A DNA stretch of 64,000 bases from Pogostemon cablin (Eukaryota; Streptophyta; Magnoliopsida; Lamiales; Lamiaceae), in contig CM042955.1 in the NCBI GenBank assembly GCA_023678885.1, positions 34,318,088 through 34,382,087 on the forward strand, written 5' to 3'. How positions within the stretch are numbered: position 1 is the first letter of the stretch; each line of letters starts with the position of its first letter. The position numbers and the translations under genes were made by a program. The notes beneath the pieces are model-generated. The model saw nothing but the letters and a program-made list of their open reading frames with translations, was not told the DNA's origin and ran no database searches. Shown here piece by piece: positions 22,990 to 34,132 of this stretch.

Positions 22990-23560
22990 GAATAAGGTGA
23001 AAACCTTGGAAGCAAGCTTGTTGCGAAAAGGTATACTCAGAAAGAAAGGGTTCGATTATGAGAAAACCTGTTCACCGGTAGTTATGCCTAAGTTGATCCG
23101 GACTTTTTTATTTGTTGCTACTCATATGAAATATGAGGGATATCAAATAGATGTCGAGACAGCTTTCCTGATTGGAAGTCTTAAGGGAAACATCTATGTG
23201 AAGCAACCAGAGTGATTCATTGCAAAAAGCTAAGAGCATTGTGATAGTAAGCTTAAAAGTGTCCATTCATGGACTAAAGCAAGCTTCAAGATCATGAAAC
23301 ATCCGTTTTGATGAGGTAATCCAGTGACATGGATCTAATCAATGATCGGATGGGTCTTGTGTATTGAAAAGAGTGATGGAAATGTGGTGGTATTTCTTGT
23401 ACTATACGTAGATAGTATCTTGCTCATTGGAGACAATGAAAGAGTATTGTCGGGCGTATGTGTATGGTTGATAAAGCGGTATGAGATGAAGGACTTAAGA
23501 AGAGCAAAAATATCCTTTTGATCACGGTAATACGGATCACAAGAAAGGATGTTATGCTTA
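22990..23560 (+). pseudogene. Element D reverse transcriptase remnant
   Basis: KKGFDYEKTCSPVVMPKLIR and YQIDVETAFLIGSLKGNIYV are RT blocks (family standard DVKTAFLNG). The active site is seen as LYVDSILLIGDNE, with the second Asp of YVDD changed to Ser. Broken by stops. Confidence 0.78.
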
Positions 23561-23599
23561 TCTCAAGTTTCATATAATGATACGATCCTTACTCGTTTA

Positions 23600-24340
23600 G
23601 CATGTGAATTTATCTAAGTGAATGTGTCTTGTGACACAAAAGTAGATAAAGAATATGAAAGCGATTCCTTATGCTTCGGCAAATGAGGAAGCTTAATCTA
23701 AGGAATGCTATGAACGAGATTGGATATTTGTTTTGCCGATGGCATGAACAGTGGGTATCAAGTTAATCCAAAATAAGAATGTTGAACTGTGGTAAGACAT
23801 ATACTTATGTACCTGAAAAGGACTAGAAACTATATGTGGGCTTACCGAACAGATTCACTGATTCTTATGGGTTACATAGATTCAAATTTTTCAAATCAGA
23901 TAGGGACGACAGTAAATCCACCTCAAAGGTTATGCGTTTAATTTTAGGAAGTTGAGTCATAATGTGGAGGAGTGTTATATAGAAATATATTTCAGACTCC
24001 GGACTCCATCATGGAAAGATGATAAATTGGAGCCTATGAGGCAGCCAAAGTATCTGTATGACTCTAGAAACTTCAAGATGAACTTCGAAGTGTTTCTAAG
24101 TTTGCCCAAGGATATCACAATTTATATTGATGATATTGGTGCAGTTGCAAACTTGAAGGAATCACGAGTCCATAAGGCAATTAAACACATGGAGTGCAAG
24201 TACCACCTGTTACGAGAAATCGTATGATAAGGGGAAGGTTGTTGTCGCCTAGATTGCATCGGATGATGACCTAGTAAATCCATTTACAAGGATATTAAGG
24301 CGAGAGCTTTTAATGGTCGTGTAGTGGGAGTGGGAATCAG
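23600..24340 (+). pseudogene. Element D RNase H remnant
   Basis: Short recognisable pieces: IDDIGAVANLKESR, HKAIKHMECKYHLLREIV (family: RHKHIEVKYHFLRE.V). Disrupted throughout. Confidence 0.6.
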
Positions 24341-24379
24341 ATGTATGGCAGAAGATATGACAGCATAGTCTTTTAGTAT

Positions 24380-24390
24380 AAGTGGGAGAT
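24380..24390 (+). other. Polypurine tract of element D
   Basis: AAGTGGGAGAT directly before the 3' LTR; primer for plus-strand cDNA. Confidence 0.8.
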
Positions 24391-25787
24391 TGTTGGATTG
24401 TATACTAAAAGTCTAGCTTTTTGTATGAACAATGTTATAACAATTAATTTGAAATGAGAATCATATGATCAAATGATTGCATCTTATAATTTATTTATAT
24501 GTTCGATGCAATAGTCCACTTACTTTATACTGTAGATAATATGTTGTGCGACAACACGCGGAAGATCATATTATCGATTTCCTTATAAAGTATAAACAGA
24601 TGCTCACAATCGAGATAGACGGGGACTCTCTATCGGGATGGTTGTAGTGTGGTTTGGTATTAGCTTGTCTTGGCTATAGAATCACATTAGTGCACTTGTG
24701 TGTATTGAGCAGGACCGCTAGAGATCGTTCGACTTATACTGACTTATAGGAGAACTTGATCTCAGTTATTATGGAAGTTCGTGCTCTTAATCCCTATACA
24801 ATAACCTCGACACGTAGGGCATTATGTATTTCTTTGATTCATCAATGGGTGAGATTTACATGTAATTAAATCAACAAACTCGATGAGTTGGGAAATAGTG
24901 CTGTCTCTATGGTGTGCTGTTGATTGTAGAAGGAATCCGTGTCCGTCATAGGTTGATGATGTCCCCTTGAGGAGCTCATAAAAATTATCATGTAAACCCT
25001 GCAGGTGAAATTTATTCCGACATGATAATGAGGTTGAGTGGTACTACTCTTGGATGAGATATTAATTAATTGAGTTGTCAGTAACTTAAATTAATTAATG
25101 GACATTGTATATTTTAAACATGGGGAGACTAACGGGCTCATAATAAGAAGGAGCCCAAAATGTAATTTTGGGATTGGTACGGTAGTCCAATAATAATATT
25201 TTAGTGGAATATATTATTATTATTGGACTTAAGTATATGCTTTGGGCTAAGCTTGGATACTTAAGCCCAATGGAGGCCCAACCCAATTTCTCCTCCTGGT
25301 CCTGCTGTAGCCCATGTATATAAGTCACCTCAACTTATCTGGAACCCAAATCTAATCTAACTGATTATTCATGTGTGATGAGGGTTGAGAGCAGATTGAG
25401 GAGGTCTCGTAGATCGTCGCCCACACGACGTCGAGATCGGACTTGGGACATACGGCAGAAGATCAGAAGGTAGTTTGCTGCTGCTGTCCGCCACCTTGCG
25501 AAATTGATATAAAATCGTAAAGTACTCAGAATTTAATGATCAATATACTGATGGAAAGCCGTTGAAGAGAGGATCGTCTGACCATAAAGATCATTCAATT
25601 CCGACATCAGACGAGGAAGTTATTGCCATTCTCGTGGGACTGCGCAGGCTGCCTGCGAGAATCAATCTTCATCAATATACCTTGGTGAACGGTAATCGTT
25701 TCTATGATTTATTGCTTCCGCTATGATAGAAACGCATGGTATGAATCCCTAACGGGTCACGTTAACCAAACGATCCAAGCTCCAACA
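24391..25787 (+). repeat. 3' LTR of element D
   Basis: 1397 bp, TGTTGGATTG...CTCCAACA, followed by AAAGT. Differs from the 5' copy at scattered single bases and a short indel near 25566. Confidence 0.92.
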
Positions 25788-25792
25788 AAAGT

Positions 25793-25821
25793 TTCAGAAC
25801 TGTTCAGTTTAAGGGGAGGAA
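25793..25821 (+). other. 3' end of element B interior with polypurine tract
   Basis: TTAAGGGGAGGAA at 25809-25821 abuts the 3' LTR; resumes element B after D. Confidence 0.85.
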
Positions 25822-26103
25822 TGTTGGGGTCACGTGTTGCAGCACGTTGCAGTTAGTGAATGAATGTTAGAGTCACATTGCAGTTAGTTAGATTGTTATC
25901 TTTTACCTATTCTTATGGGTCAAGTCTAGTGGGTTAGTGCTTTAACTTTTCTGTTTGAGTCCCTGTTTTTTAGTTGATTAGTTAGTTAGTTGATATTAGA
26001 TTAGCTCTATAAATATTATATTTCATGTACTTGAGATTTTATCAATATAAGAGTCTTGCTGTTGTTGGCAAACATATAGCAATTTCATATCTTCAAGTCA
26101 TCA
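25822..26103 (+). repeat. 3' LTR of element B
   Basis: 282 bp; lacks the 45-bp duplication of the 5' LTR. Followed by the CCCCC duplication. Confidence 0.92.
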
Positions 26104-26108
26104 CCCCC

Positions 26109-26395
26109 ATCACTCTATGCACGGGATGTAAGCTTATAAATTATTCAATACTAGACTAGTAGACTTACGTCTCAATCGCTTTGTATAAATAGGAGCCTTC
26201 CCAAGAGGTGTCAATTTTTCCCCTCTCTCTACACGCTAACTACTAGAGGAAATTCTCACTTCACATTCTTATATCTACATTATAGAGTATTTACAAGCAA
26301 TATATATTTCCACTTATTTCTCACCTCCTTCTCCACATAATTAGCTCTACTCTAATTAATAAATAAAAGTATTCTTCCACCATATAATTTTTTTT
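26109..26395 (+). other. Non-coding flank right of element B with TATA-like site
   Basis: TATAAATAGGAGCC at about 26186 followed by a CT-rich leader resembles a promoter, perhaps of an old LTR that also includes 12528-12964. No coding frame. Confidence 0.3.
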
Positions 26396-26640
26396 TTGCG
26401 TGCAATGCACGAGCCTTTTAGTAGTTATTTAAACAATAGAGATTATATATATTTTTTATTTACAATAAATGATGTATTAAATTTAATTAATCTTGTGGCA
26501 CATCATATTGCTAGGGCTTCGCATTCTGTAGCGAGTGTCATTGTTGGGTCGAACCTCCAGACTTTGTGGAGGGTCTTCTCGATATTTCTTGTTCATGTGA
26601 CTTGAATTAATGTAATTTATTTTGTTTTAATTTTTTTTTG
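26396..26640 (+). pseudogene. LINE 3' scrap: end of the RNase H-like domain
   Basis: NLVAHHIARASHSVAS followed, one frame over, by WVEPPDFVEGLLD and a stop is the usual ending of the RNase H-like domain (RVT_3 type) of plant LINE-derived proteins. A T-rich tail follows. Too short to place in a subfamily; probably a 5'-truncated insertion. Confidence 0.5.
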
Positions 26641-27059
26641 TAATATGAATTCATTTAATATATTAATTATTTAATTTATTTACCGCTTTAATTAAATATA
26701 AAACGATGTACTTTTAATAATAAAAATGATTAATCTTACACACTTATACATTTAAAATTACTTGTATTTCATTTCACTTCTGCCATATATCTTCGTCAAC
26801 TCCATAAATCTGAAAAAAAGTTAGACGGAATTGAAGGTCCATTTTCAATAAGGATTAACTGATTTCCTGGCTACTATATTTAAAGTAAGATTATTGATTT
26901 TTAAATATTATTTCTGGTAAATTTAATTTAATTAGTGTTTTTTCAATATAATAATACAATAGTATTCATTAATATTTTTAACATTGTTTGTTTCTAAAAT
27001 ATTCCAGGATGCATATTGATTGATCTACTAAAAGAATTAAAAGATTTTGCAGTTAGTTC
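26641..27059. other. AT-rich intergenic stretch
   Basis: No gene or clear element. A short piece near 26925-26990 resembles the 6415-6500 and 10490-10560 sequences (TATTCATTAATATTTTTAAC). Confidence 0.6.
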
Positions 27060-27807
27060 TGTTAAGAATAGACCATGCATATACAAGCTTGCATGAATGT
27101 TTTGGAGTGATTCGACCAAGGTTCGACTGGAAGATAGGGTCGAACCATGAGTGGCGTGGTCGAATCAATAATACTTCAGAACATGGTAATGATTCGACCA
27201 AGGGTCGACCAGAAGTTGTGGTCGAACCATTAGTGTCGTGGTCGAATCGATGAGCAGTTATAACATAATATTGATTCGACTCGATCAGAAGTTGTGGTCG
27301 AATCAACAGTATCGTGGTCGAATCAATTATGAAATGAAAACAGAAAGTGTCTTGTGCTGTGGTTCGATCAGGGTTCGACCTAGCATCAGGTCGAACCAAT
27401 GTGCTGCTGGTTAGTTTGAGTCAGTTGAGGAGTTGAGCTATAAGATCAGTTAGTTTGAAGGTTGATTGGCATAAGAAGCTGGTTCGGTTGAAGGCAGTTA
27501 CAACTGATCAAATGGTTGTTAGGTGTGATCATGTATGGTATATATATATATACAAGTATGCAGATCAATACAAGAAGATACACACACATAAGATTAGGTT
27601 TTTCAAGTTCAAGTTGTAACCATGTTATCATCATATAGTGATTGCTCTCCTTTAGAAAGTGGATGTAGATCAACATGATCGAACCACTATAATTCTTGTC
27701 TTCCTACTTCAAGTTTTAGATTCAGTTTTTTGTTTAAATCAAACTACAAGTGATTAGGGTATATTGTAAGCAATTTTGAAGATCACAATCTTGCTGCATT
27801 CATAAGA
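27060..27807 (+). repeat. 5' LTR of element E
   Basis: 748 bp, starts TGTTAAGAATAGACC and ends TTCATAAGA, so the usual CA end is absent in both LTRs. A TA-rich TATA-like run lies at 27538-27553. Confidence 0.88.
27109..27397 (+). repeat. GGTTCGACC/GGTCGAACC array in 5' LTR of element E
   Basis: Four modules of two forward 9-mers (G(A/G)TTCGACC) and two inverted ones (GGTCGAA(C/T)C) with linkers of about 30-40 bases. The same architecture as the gypsy LTR arrays although copia and gypsy are unrelated lineages. Confidence 0.9.
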
Positions 27808-27809
27808 AT

Positions 27810-27827
27810 TGGCGCCGTCTGTGGGAA
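27810..27827 (+). other. Primer binding site of element E
   Basis: TGGCGCCGTCTGTGGGAA two bases after the LTR. Shares its first nine bases with the tRNA-Asp type; the tRNA cannot be named with certainty. It differs from the tRNA-Met site usual for copia elements. Confidence 0.7.
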
Positions 27828-27867
27828 GCCAAGAAGAAGGAAGAAGATCAGTGGAGAAGAAGATCAG

Positions 27868-30800
27868 ATGGTGACTACTAAGTTTGATATTGAAAAGTTT
27901 TCAGAGAAGGCAGACTTCAGTCTGTGGAGGATGAAGATGGAGGCCATTTTGGTTCAACATGGTTTATCAGATGCCATTAAACCATTGCCTGAAGGTCAGG
28001 TGGCAGGAGTTGATGCTGCGGTTCTTGCAGCAGATCAAGATCAACAAACCAAGGCCAGAAGTGCCCTCATCTTGTGTCTTAGAGATAAGGCCCTAAGGGA
28101 GATTTCAAAAGAAGTTACTGCAAGAGGAGTTTGGAAGAAACTGGAGGAGTTGTACATGGTTAAAAGTTTAGCCAACCGATTGTACATGAAGCAGAAGTTG
28201 TACTCCTTCAAGGTATCAGAAGATAAGTCTATAATTGGTCAGTTAGATGAGTTTAACAAGATCATTGATGACTTAGAAAACATAGATGTGACTCTGTCAA
28301 CTGAAGACAAGGCTATCATTCTCATGTCAGCACTTCCAAAATCTTTTGAAGGGTTGAGAGATACCTTGTTGTTTGCTAATGCTGAATCAATCTCCCTAGA
28401 GCAAGTGTTATTAGCAGTTAAGGCAAAGGTACTGCACAAGAATCCAGAACAACAAGCTAGTGCAGAAGGATTGACAGTGAAGAAACAGAACCAGTGGAAC
28501 AAGAACAACAAGCCTAATAAGAGCAATGTTGATAAAAGGAAGTCAGAGAAGAACTATAATGCACCAGCAGATGAAGAAGAAAACAAGAATTGCTTCCATT
28601 GTAATAAGCCTGGACATTACAAGAAGCAATGTTTCAATTGGAAAGCAATGGTAGCAAAGAAGATAGCTGAAAAGGGAGGTAATAAGAGGCCTCATGCAAA
28701 TCAGGTAACAAGAAATCAAGTTGCTACAGAGTCTGATTTCATTGAAGCAATGACTGTGTGTTCAAATTTAGTATCAGAAGAGTGGGTCTTAGATTCAGGA
28801 TGCACATTTCACATGACTTCTAGAAAGGATTGGTTTACTGAATTAAGATCACATGATGAAAGATCAGTAATGCTAGATGATGATCATACTTGCAAGATTG
28901 TTGGAATTGGTTCTGTCAACCTTAGAATGTTTGATGAAAAAATCAGGATGATAAAGAATGTTAGATATGTACCAAGCTTAAGGAGAAATCTAATATCTCT
29001 TGGAATGTTAGTTTCTCAAGGTTATGAGTGTCATTTGAAAGGAGATACACTTGCTGTCATAAAAGGAAAGTTAGTAGTTGTTAAAGGGTTCAAGAGGTCT
29101 GATCTGTACTTCTTGGATGGATCTGTAGTAACTGGACAAAGTAATACAACTAAGGATGATAGTAGTGTTAAGGTTTGGCATGGGAGGCTTGGTCATATAA
29201 GTGAAAGAGGTTTACAAGAACTTGCAAGGCAGAAGATTCTTGAGATCAGCTCAACCTGTAAGTTGGATCAATGTGAAGCTTGTATATTAGGAAAGGCAAA
29301 GAGATTGCAGTTTGGTGCAGCTGAACATAATACCAAAGCTAGGTTAGAATATGTTTATTCAGATCTTTGGGGGCCATCCAAGACTTCAACAATTGGAGGT
29401 GGAAAATACTTCATTTTATTTATTGATGATTATTCAAGAAAGGTATGGATTAAAATTCTAAAAACCAAGGATGAAGCACTATCAGTTTTTAAAGTATGGT
29501 TGACAGAAGTAGAATTACAAACTGGAAACAAGGTCAAGTGCTTAAGAACAGACAATGGTCTTGAATTTGTGTCACATGAATTCAATAAGTTTTGTCAAGA
29601 GAAGGGTATTAAGAGGCACAGGACAGTACCAGGTACTCCACAACAAAATGGAGTGGCTGAGAGAATGAATCAGACACTTCTTGCAAGAGTTAGGTGTATG
29701 ATGAGTAGTGGAGGTTTCTCAAAAGGTTTCTGGGGTGAGCTAGTATCTACTGCAGCTTATCTGATAAATTTGTCACCATGCACAGCACTCAAGTTTAAAT
29801 CACCTGAAGAAGTATGGTCTGGAAGGGTACCAGATTACAGTCTTCTGAAGGTTGTTGGTTGTCTGATGTATTCACATCAGAAACAAGACAAGTTAGATCC
29901 TAGAGCAGTTAAGTGTGTGCTAGTTGGCTATCCTAAAGAGGTAAAAGGATACAGACTATGGTGTTATGAGAATAACAAGTTTATAGTTAGTAGAGATGTT
30001 ACATTCAATGAAGAAAGGATACCTTTGTTGGAGAGAGGATCTGATAAGGTTATAACTACTGATAAGTGTGAGTTTGAGGTGGAGCATGATGACAAGATAG
30101 TAGTACAGCACTGTCAAGATCAAAGAAATGATGATGTACATGAGGAAGGGTCTGACTCAGCTGGTACAAATGAAAGAAGAACTCTAAGTAGCTATCAATT
30201 AGTTAGGGACAGATTAAGAAGGCAGATCAAAACACCTATAAGATACATAGAGGCAGACACTGTATCATATGCATTATATGTAGCATCAGATGTTGATGTC
30301 TATGAACCTAGGACATACTCAGAAGCAGTTTCAAGTAAGGAGAGTGTGCATTGGTTGGATGCTATGGAAGAAGAGTTGCAATCTTTAAAAAGGAACAATA
30401 CCTGAAGGAACAATACCTGGGTAATTGTTGACAAGCCTGCAAATCAGAAACTTGTAAGTTGTAAATGGATTTACAAGAAGAAACCAGTGACAAACAAAGA
30501 AGGGGGAATAAGGTATAAGGCAAGACTTGTAGCAAGGGGTTTTTCACAGCGAGAAGGAGTTGATTATAATGAGATCTTCTCACCAGTAGTGAAACATTGC
30601 TCAATAAGGATCCTGTTGTCATTGGTTACTCAATTTGATTTGGAGTTACATCAGATGGATGTAACTACAACTTTTCTACATGGAAATTTAGAGGAAAAGA
30701 TCTACATGAAGATACCTGAAGGTGTTAGTTTGAAAGGTGCAGATTCAAAGGCTTGCTTGTTGCTCAAATCATTGTATGGACTGAAGCAAAGTCCAAGACA

Positions 30801-31881
30801 ATGGTATCTCAGGTTTGATGAGTACATTACTTCTAATGGTTTTGTCAGAAGCATGTATGATAGCTGTGTATACATAAGGTGTGATAAGGGAAGCTACACT
30901 TATCTACTACTCTATGTAGATGATATATTGATAGCTTGCAGAGATATGGTATGAATCAATTCAGTTAAGGATACTTTAAGGAAGGAGTTTGACATGAAAG
31001 ATCTTGGTGAGACAAGGATGATACTTGGAATGCAGATAGAAAAGAACATGTCAGCTGGACTGTTGAAGTTGTTTCAAGAGTCATACCTGGATAAAGTACT
31101 AAAGAGATATAATATGAATCTTTCTAAGAGTGCATCAGTACCAGTTAAGCAAGGGATAAGTCTGTCATTACTGCAAGGACCTCAAACAGATAAAGAAAGG
31201 TTTGAAATGAGTAAAATACCATATGCAAGTGCAGTAGGCAGTCTGATGTATGCTATGGTATGCTGTAGACCAGACTTAGCCTATGTGATGAGTGTGATTA
31301 GTAGGTTTATGAGTGATCCTGGTCTAGTTCATTGGGATGCAGTAAAGTGGGCATTAAGATATGTTAGAGGAACTATATCAGTTGGATTGAAGTTCCAGAA
31401 ACAAGATGTTTGGAATGAGGCTGTTGTTGGTTATGTTGATGCAGATTATGCAGCCAATCTTGATACAAGAAAGTCCATGACAGGTTATGTGTTTAACCTA
31501 TTTGGCACAACAATAAGTTGGAAGGCTACACATCAACACATTATAGCACTTTCTACCACAGAGGTAGAATTTGTTGCTCTCACAGAAGCAATCAAGGAGG
31601 GTGTTTGGTCAGTTGGAATTCTGAGAGAGTTTGGTGTTCAGCAAGACACTATTGAAGTATTTTGTGATAACCAAAGTGCTGTACATCTCTCAAAGCATCA
31701 AGGTTATCATGAAAGGACTAAACACATTGATGTGAGACTCTATTTCATAAGAGATATGATAGAGGAAAAGCTAGTTGCTGTCAAGAAGATTAAGACAGCT
31801 GAGAATCCAGCTGATATATTTACTAAGGCTCTACCTATTCAAAAATTTGAATTGTGTAAGAGTCTTATTGGTATTTCTTAA
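27868..31881 (+). pseudogene. Element E Gag-Pol polyprotein (two in-frame stops)
   Basis: Starts MVTTKFDIEKFSEKADFSLW. Gag domain about residues 1-220; CCHC knuckle CFHCNKPGHYKKQC near 242-255; protease VLDSGCTFHMTS near 308; pre-integrase VWHGRLGHIS near 434; integrase with YVYSDLWGP, RTDNGLEFVSHEF and GTPQQNGVAERMNQ (D, D, E). RT follows with GFSQREGVDYNEIFSPV, HQMDVTTTFLHGNLEEKIYM and LLYVDDILIA, then RNase H with YVDADYAANLDTRKSMTGY, LSTTEVEFVAL and FCDNQSAVHLSK. Stops are TGA at 30403-30405, made by an in-frame 15-bp tandem duplication (AAGGAACAATACCTG), and TGA at 30952-30954. Otherwise the frame is intact for 1338 codons. It supplies all enzymes for retrotransposition in the family. 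Confidence 0.93.
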
Positions 31882-31963
31882 AATTGGAGGAAGAAAGGTG
31901 AGCTGCAGCCTGTAATTGCAGCAAGGTGGAGAGTATGTTGTCACTTGTGATGATGCATGGTCT

Positions 31964-31975
31964 AAGGTGGAGATT
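31964..31975 (+). other. Polypurine tract of element E
   Basis: AAGGTGGAGATT directly before the 3' LTR. Confidence 0.8.
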
Positions 31976-32729
31976 TGTTAAGAATAGACCATGCATATAC
32001 AAGCTTGCATGAATGTTTTGGAGTGATTCGACCAAGGTTCGACTGGAAGATAGGGTCGAACCATGAGTGGCGTGGTCGAATCAATAATACTTCAGAACAT
32101 GGTAATGATTCGACCAAGGTTCGACCAGAAGTTGTGGTCGAACCATTAGTGTCGTGGTCGAATCGATGAGCAGTTATAACAGAATATTGATTCGACCTTG
32201 ATTCGATCAGAAGTTGTGGTCGAATCAACAGTATCGTGGTCGAATCAATTATGAAATGAAAACAGAAAGTGTCTTGTGCTGTGGTTCGATCAGGGTTCGA
32301 CCTGACATCAGGTCGAACCAATGTGCTGCTGGTTAGTTTGAGTCAGTTGAGGAGTTGAGCTAAAAGATCAGTTAGTTTGAAGGTTGATTGGCATAAGAAG
32401 CTGGTTCGGTTGAAGGCAGTTACAACTGATCAAATGGTTGTTAGGTGTGATCATGTATGGTATATATATATATACAAGTATGCAGATCAACACAAGAAGA
32501 TACACACACATAAGATTAGGTTTTTCAAGTTCAAGTTGTAACCATGTTATCATCATATAGTGATTGCTCTCCTTTAGAAAGTGGATGTAGATCAACATGA
32601 TCGAACCACTATAATTCTTGTCTTCCTACTTCAAGTTTTAGATTCAGTTTTTTGTTTAAATCAAACTACAAGTGATTAGGGTAGATTGTAAGCAATTTTG
32701 AAGATCACAATCTTGCTGCATTCATAAGA
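31976..32729 (+). repeat. 3' LTR of element E with GGTTCGACC array at 32024-32319
   Basis: 754 bp; the array is fuller than in the 5' LTR (GATTCGACCTTGATTCGATC versus GATTCGACTCGATC). Followed by AGTTC. Confidence 0.9.
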
Positions 32730-32866
32730 AGTTCAAAGCTCTAAAATCTGGAAAAATCAATTAGAGATTCTAATGTTCATTTATGAGTGCAGATTTGGAA
32801 GAAGTCACACCTTTCAACCCAACTCAACTACATAATCATATGTTGGAAAGTAGTATACTAAGAAAT

Positions 32867-33298
32867 TCAAGTGATATATTCATCAATATTATGTTTTATT
32901 TGTGAGTTTAATGGGAATCTGAAACTAGATGATAAGAATAGAATAGCATTCATGAACACACCATTTGGACTATCTTCCCACAATGCTACTGAATTCAGTA
33001 GCTTCTCCCCACTTGTGTGCGCATTCCATTCATCCCTTTCGATCTCATTCTTCGCATGTTTCGTCTCCACCTTCGCTGCACCACCTCTTCTTCCCATTAT
33101 CCGAGATAATTTGTATTTCACACCAACCAACATTCCAATGCAAGCATCGTCAGCTGCGGTTTTTACTCGTATTGCCATGTGATATTCCCTCCTATGCCTT
33201 TCTCTGCTCTCACTCTTCTCATAGCACTTGTTGCTTAGTACATATATCATTTTTAACCATCCATACGTACATACACACGTGTATGCACATAAGGGCAT
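32867..33298 (-). other. Unrecognised reading frame, 143 codons
   Basis: A higher-GC stretch with open frames on both strands: 143 codons on minus and 103 on plus (32871-33182). The minus product has a basic middle section (SRIMGRRGGAAKVETKHAKN). I recognise no domain on either strand. It could be an exon of a lost gene or chance. It lies right of element E. Confidence 0.2.
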
Positions 33299-33308
33299 TA
33301 TTATTATA

Positions 33309-33584
33309 TAGTGCTAGTATGAAACCCACATATTACGCGGTTGTTATTGTTTTAAAATTTAAGTACTTTATTTTGCGAAATCAAATTGACACTTTTTATT
33401 TTGATCTATCTACAATTCAAGTTCAAACCTCTAAAAAAATCACTTCTAACAAATGATCTTATAATACACTTTAATTTCAATATTTCACCTCTTTCTTAAT
33501 ACTACTTTCTAATAATTTATTTACTACTAATAATAGTAAACTGCTCAAAAGTGCCCTTTATTCCTCAAGTATCATTTTGTTATT
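33309..33584. other. Non-coding; begins with a CTAGTATGAAACCC motif
   Basis: GTGCTAGTATGAAACCCACATATTACGCGG at 33312 resembles GTACTAGTATGTAACCCGTGTACTACGAGG at 36942, so both probably mark an end of the same repeat family. No gene. Confidence 0.4.
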
Positions 33585-33813
33585 TACTCCCCCTCCCTTG
33601 GTAAGAGTCTCATTTGCTTTTGGGTAGTTGAATTAAGGAGTATTATTATTTAATGTGTAGTGATTAGTTGTATTAGTGTGTGTGTGGGGCCTATGTTTTA
33701 ATTGTATTAGTGGGTGTGTATGGGTCCCATGTATCCAGAAAAGGAAATTGGATCCTTTGAGTGTGACAACCAAAATAGTAAAATGAGACTCTTACATAAA
33801 GACGGAGGGAGTA
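33585..33813. mobile_element. Stowaway-type MITE 1
   Basis: 229 bp from TACTCCCCCTCCCTTGG to GACGGAGGGAGTA, TA at both edges. Interior AAGGAGTATTATTATTTAATGTGTAGTG is shared with MITEs 2 to 4. Confidence 0.8.
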
Positions 33814-33900
33814 TATTCTTTTCATCATAATACACTTAAGACACTGTTTTCCTAGCTGTTTGAAAAAATAACACACATTTAATCTTCTAGAAAAATATCA

Positions 33901-34132
33901 TACTCCCTCCGTCCCATGATAAAGGTAGTTTTTGCTTTTTGACACGTGGATTAAGGAGTATTATTATTTAATGTGTATTGGGTAGTTATATTAGTGGGAG
34001 TGTGGGTCCATATTTTAATTTTATTAGTGGGTGTGTGTGGGTCTCATATGTGTAAAAATGGAAAGTGGACTATTTGGGTGGGACATCCAAAATGGAAAAA
34101 ATAGACTCTTTGGATGGGACGGAGGGAGTGTA
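33901..34132. mobile_element. Stowaway-type MITE 2
   Basis: 232 bp bounded by TACTCCCTCCGTCCCATG and GGGACGGAGGGAGTGTA, the standard Stowaway inverted ends with TA target. No coding. Confidence 0.88.

Larger units (their letters stand above)
17475..25787 (+). mobile_element. Element D: copia-type retrotransposon nested in element B
   Basis: 8313 bp, flanked by AAAGT at 17470-17474 and 25788-25792. Long LTRs of about 1.4 kb differ at few sites, so the insertion is recent. The interior has a tRNA-Met primer site, a 62-bp minisatellite, no recognisable gag, and a copia pol so full of stops and shifts that only scattered motifs remain. Recent movement with dead coding points to mobilisation in trans. 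Confidence 0.9.
12970..26103 (+). mobile_element. Element B: Ty1/copia retrotransposon, split by element D
   Basis: Flanked by 5-bp duplications CCCCC at 12965-12969 and 26104-26108. LTRs 12970-13307 and 25822-26103 begin TGTTGGGGTCACGTG and end TCATCA or TTATCA. The order gag, protease, integrase, RT, RNase H is that of copia elements. Without the 8313-bp element D and one AAAGT duplication it would be about 4.8 kb, a normal copia size. Several frameshifts, an inverted gag segment and stop codons make it inactive. The LTRs differ by a 45-bp duplication and scattered changes, so it is older than D. Confidence 0.92.
27060..32729 (+). mobile_element. Element E: nearly complete Ty1/copia retrotransposon
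   Basis: 5670 bp with AGTTC duplications at 27055-27059 and 32730-32734. LTRs 27060-27807 and 31976-32729 differ at few sites. A single frame of 1338 codons (27868-31881) encodes all domains and has only two internal stops. The most intact element in the window and the most recent-looking autonomous design. Confidence 0.94.

Noticed and set aside
26540..26560. GGTCGAACC at 26546 as a further array member
   Set aside because: A single copy inside the LINE coding scrap (codons for VEPP), best taken as coincidence.
32871..33182. Plus-strand 103-codon gene
   Set aside because: Overlaps an equally long minus-strand frame; neither shows a domain. Listed only as an unrecognised frame.
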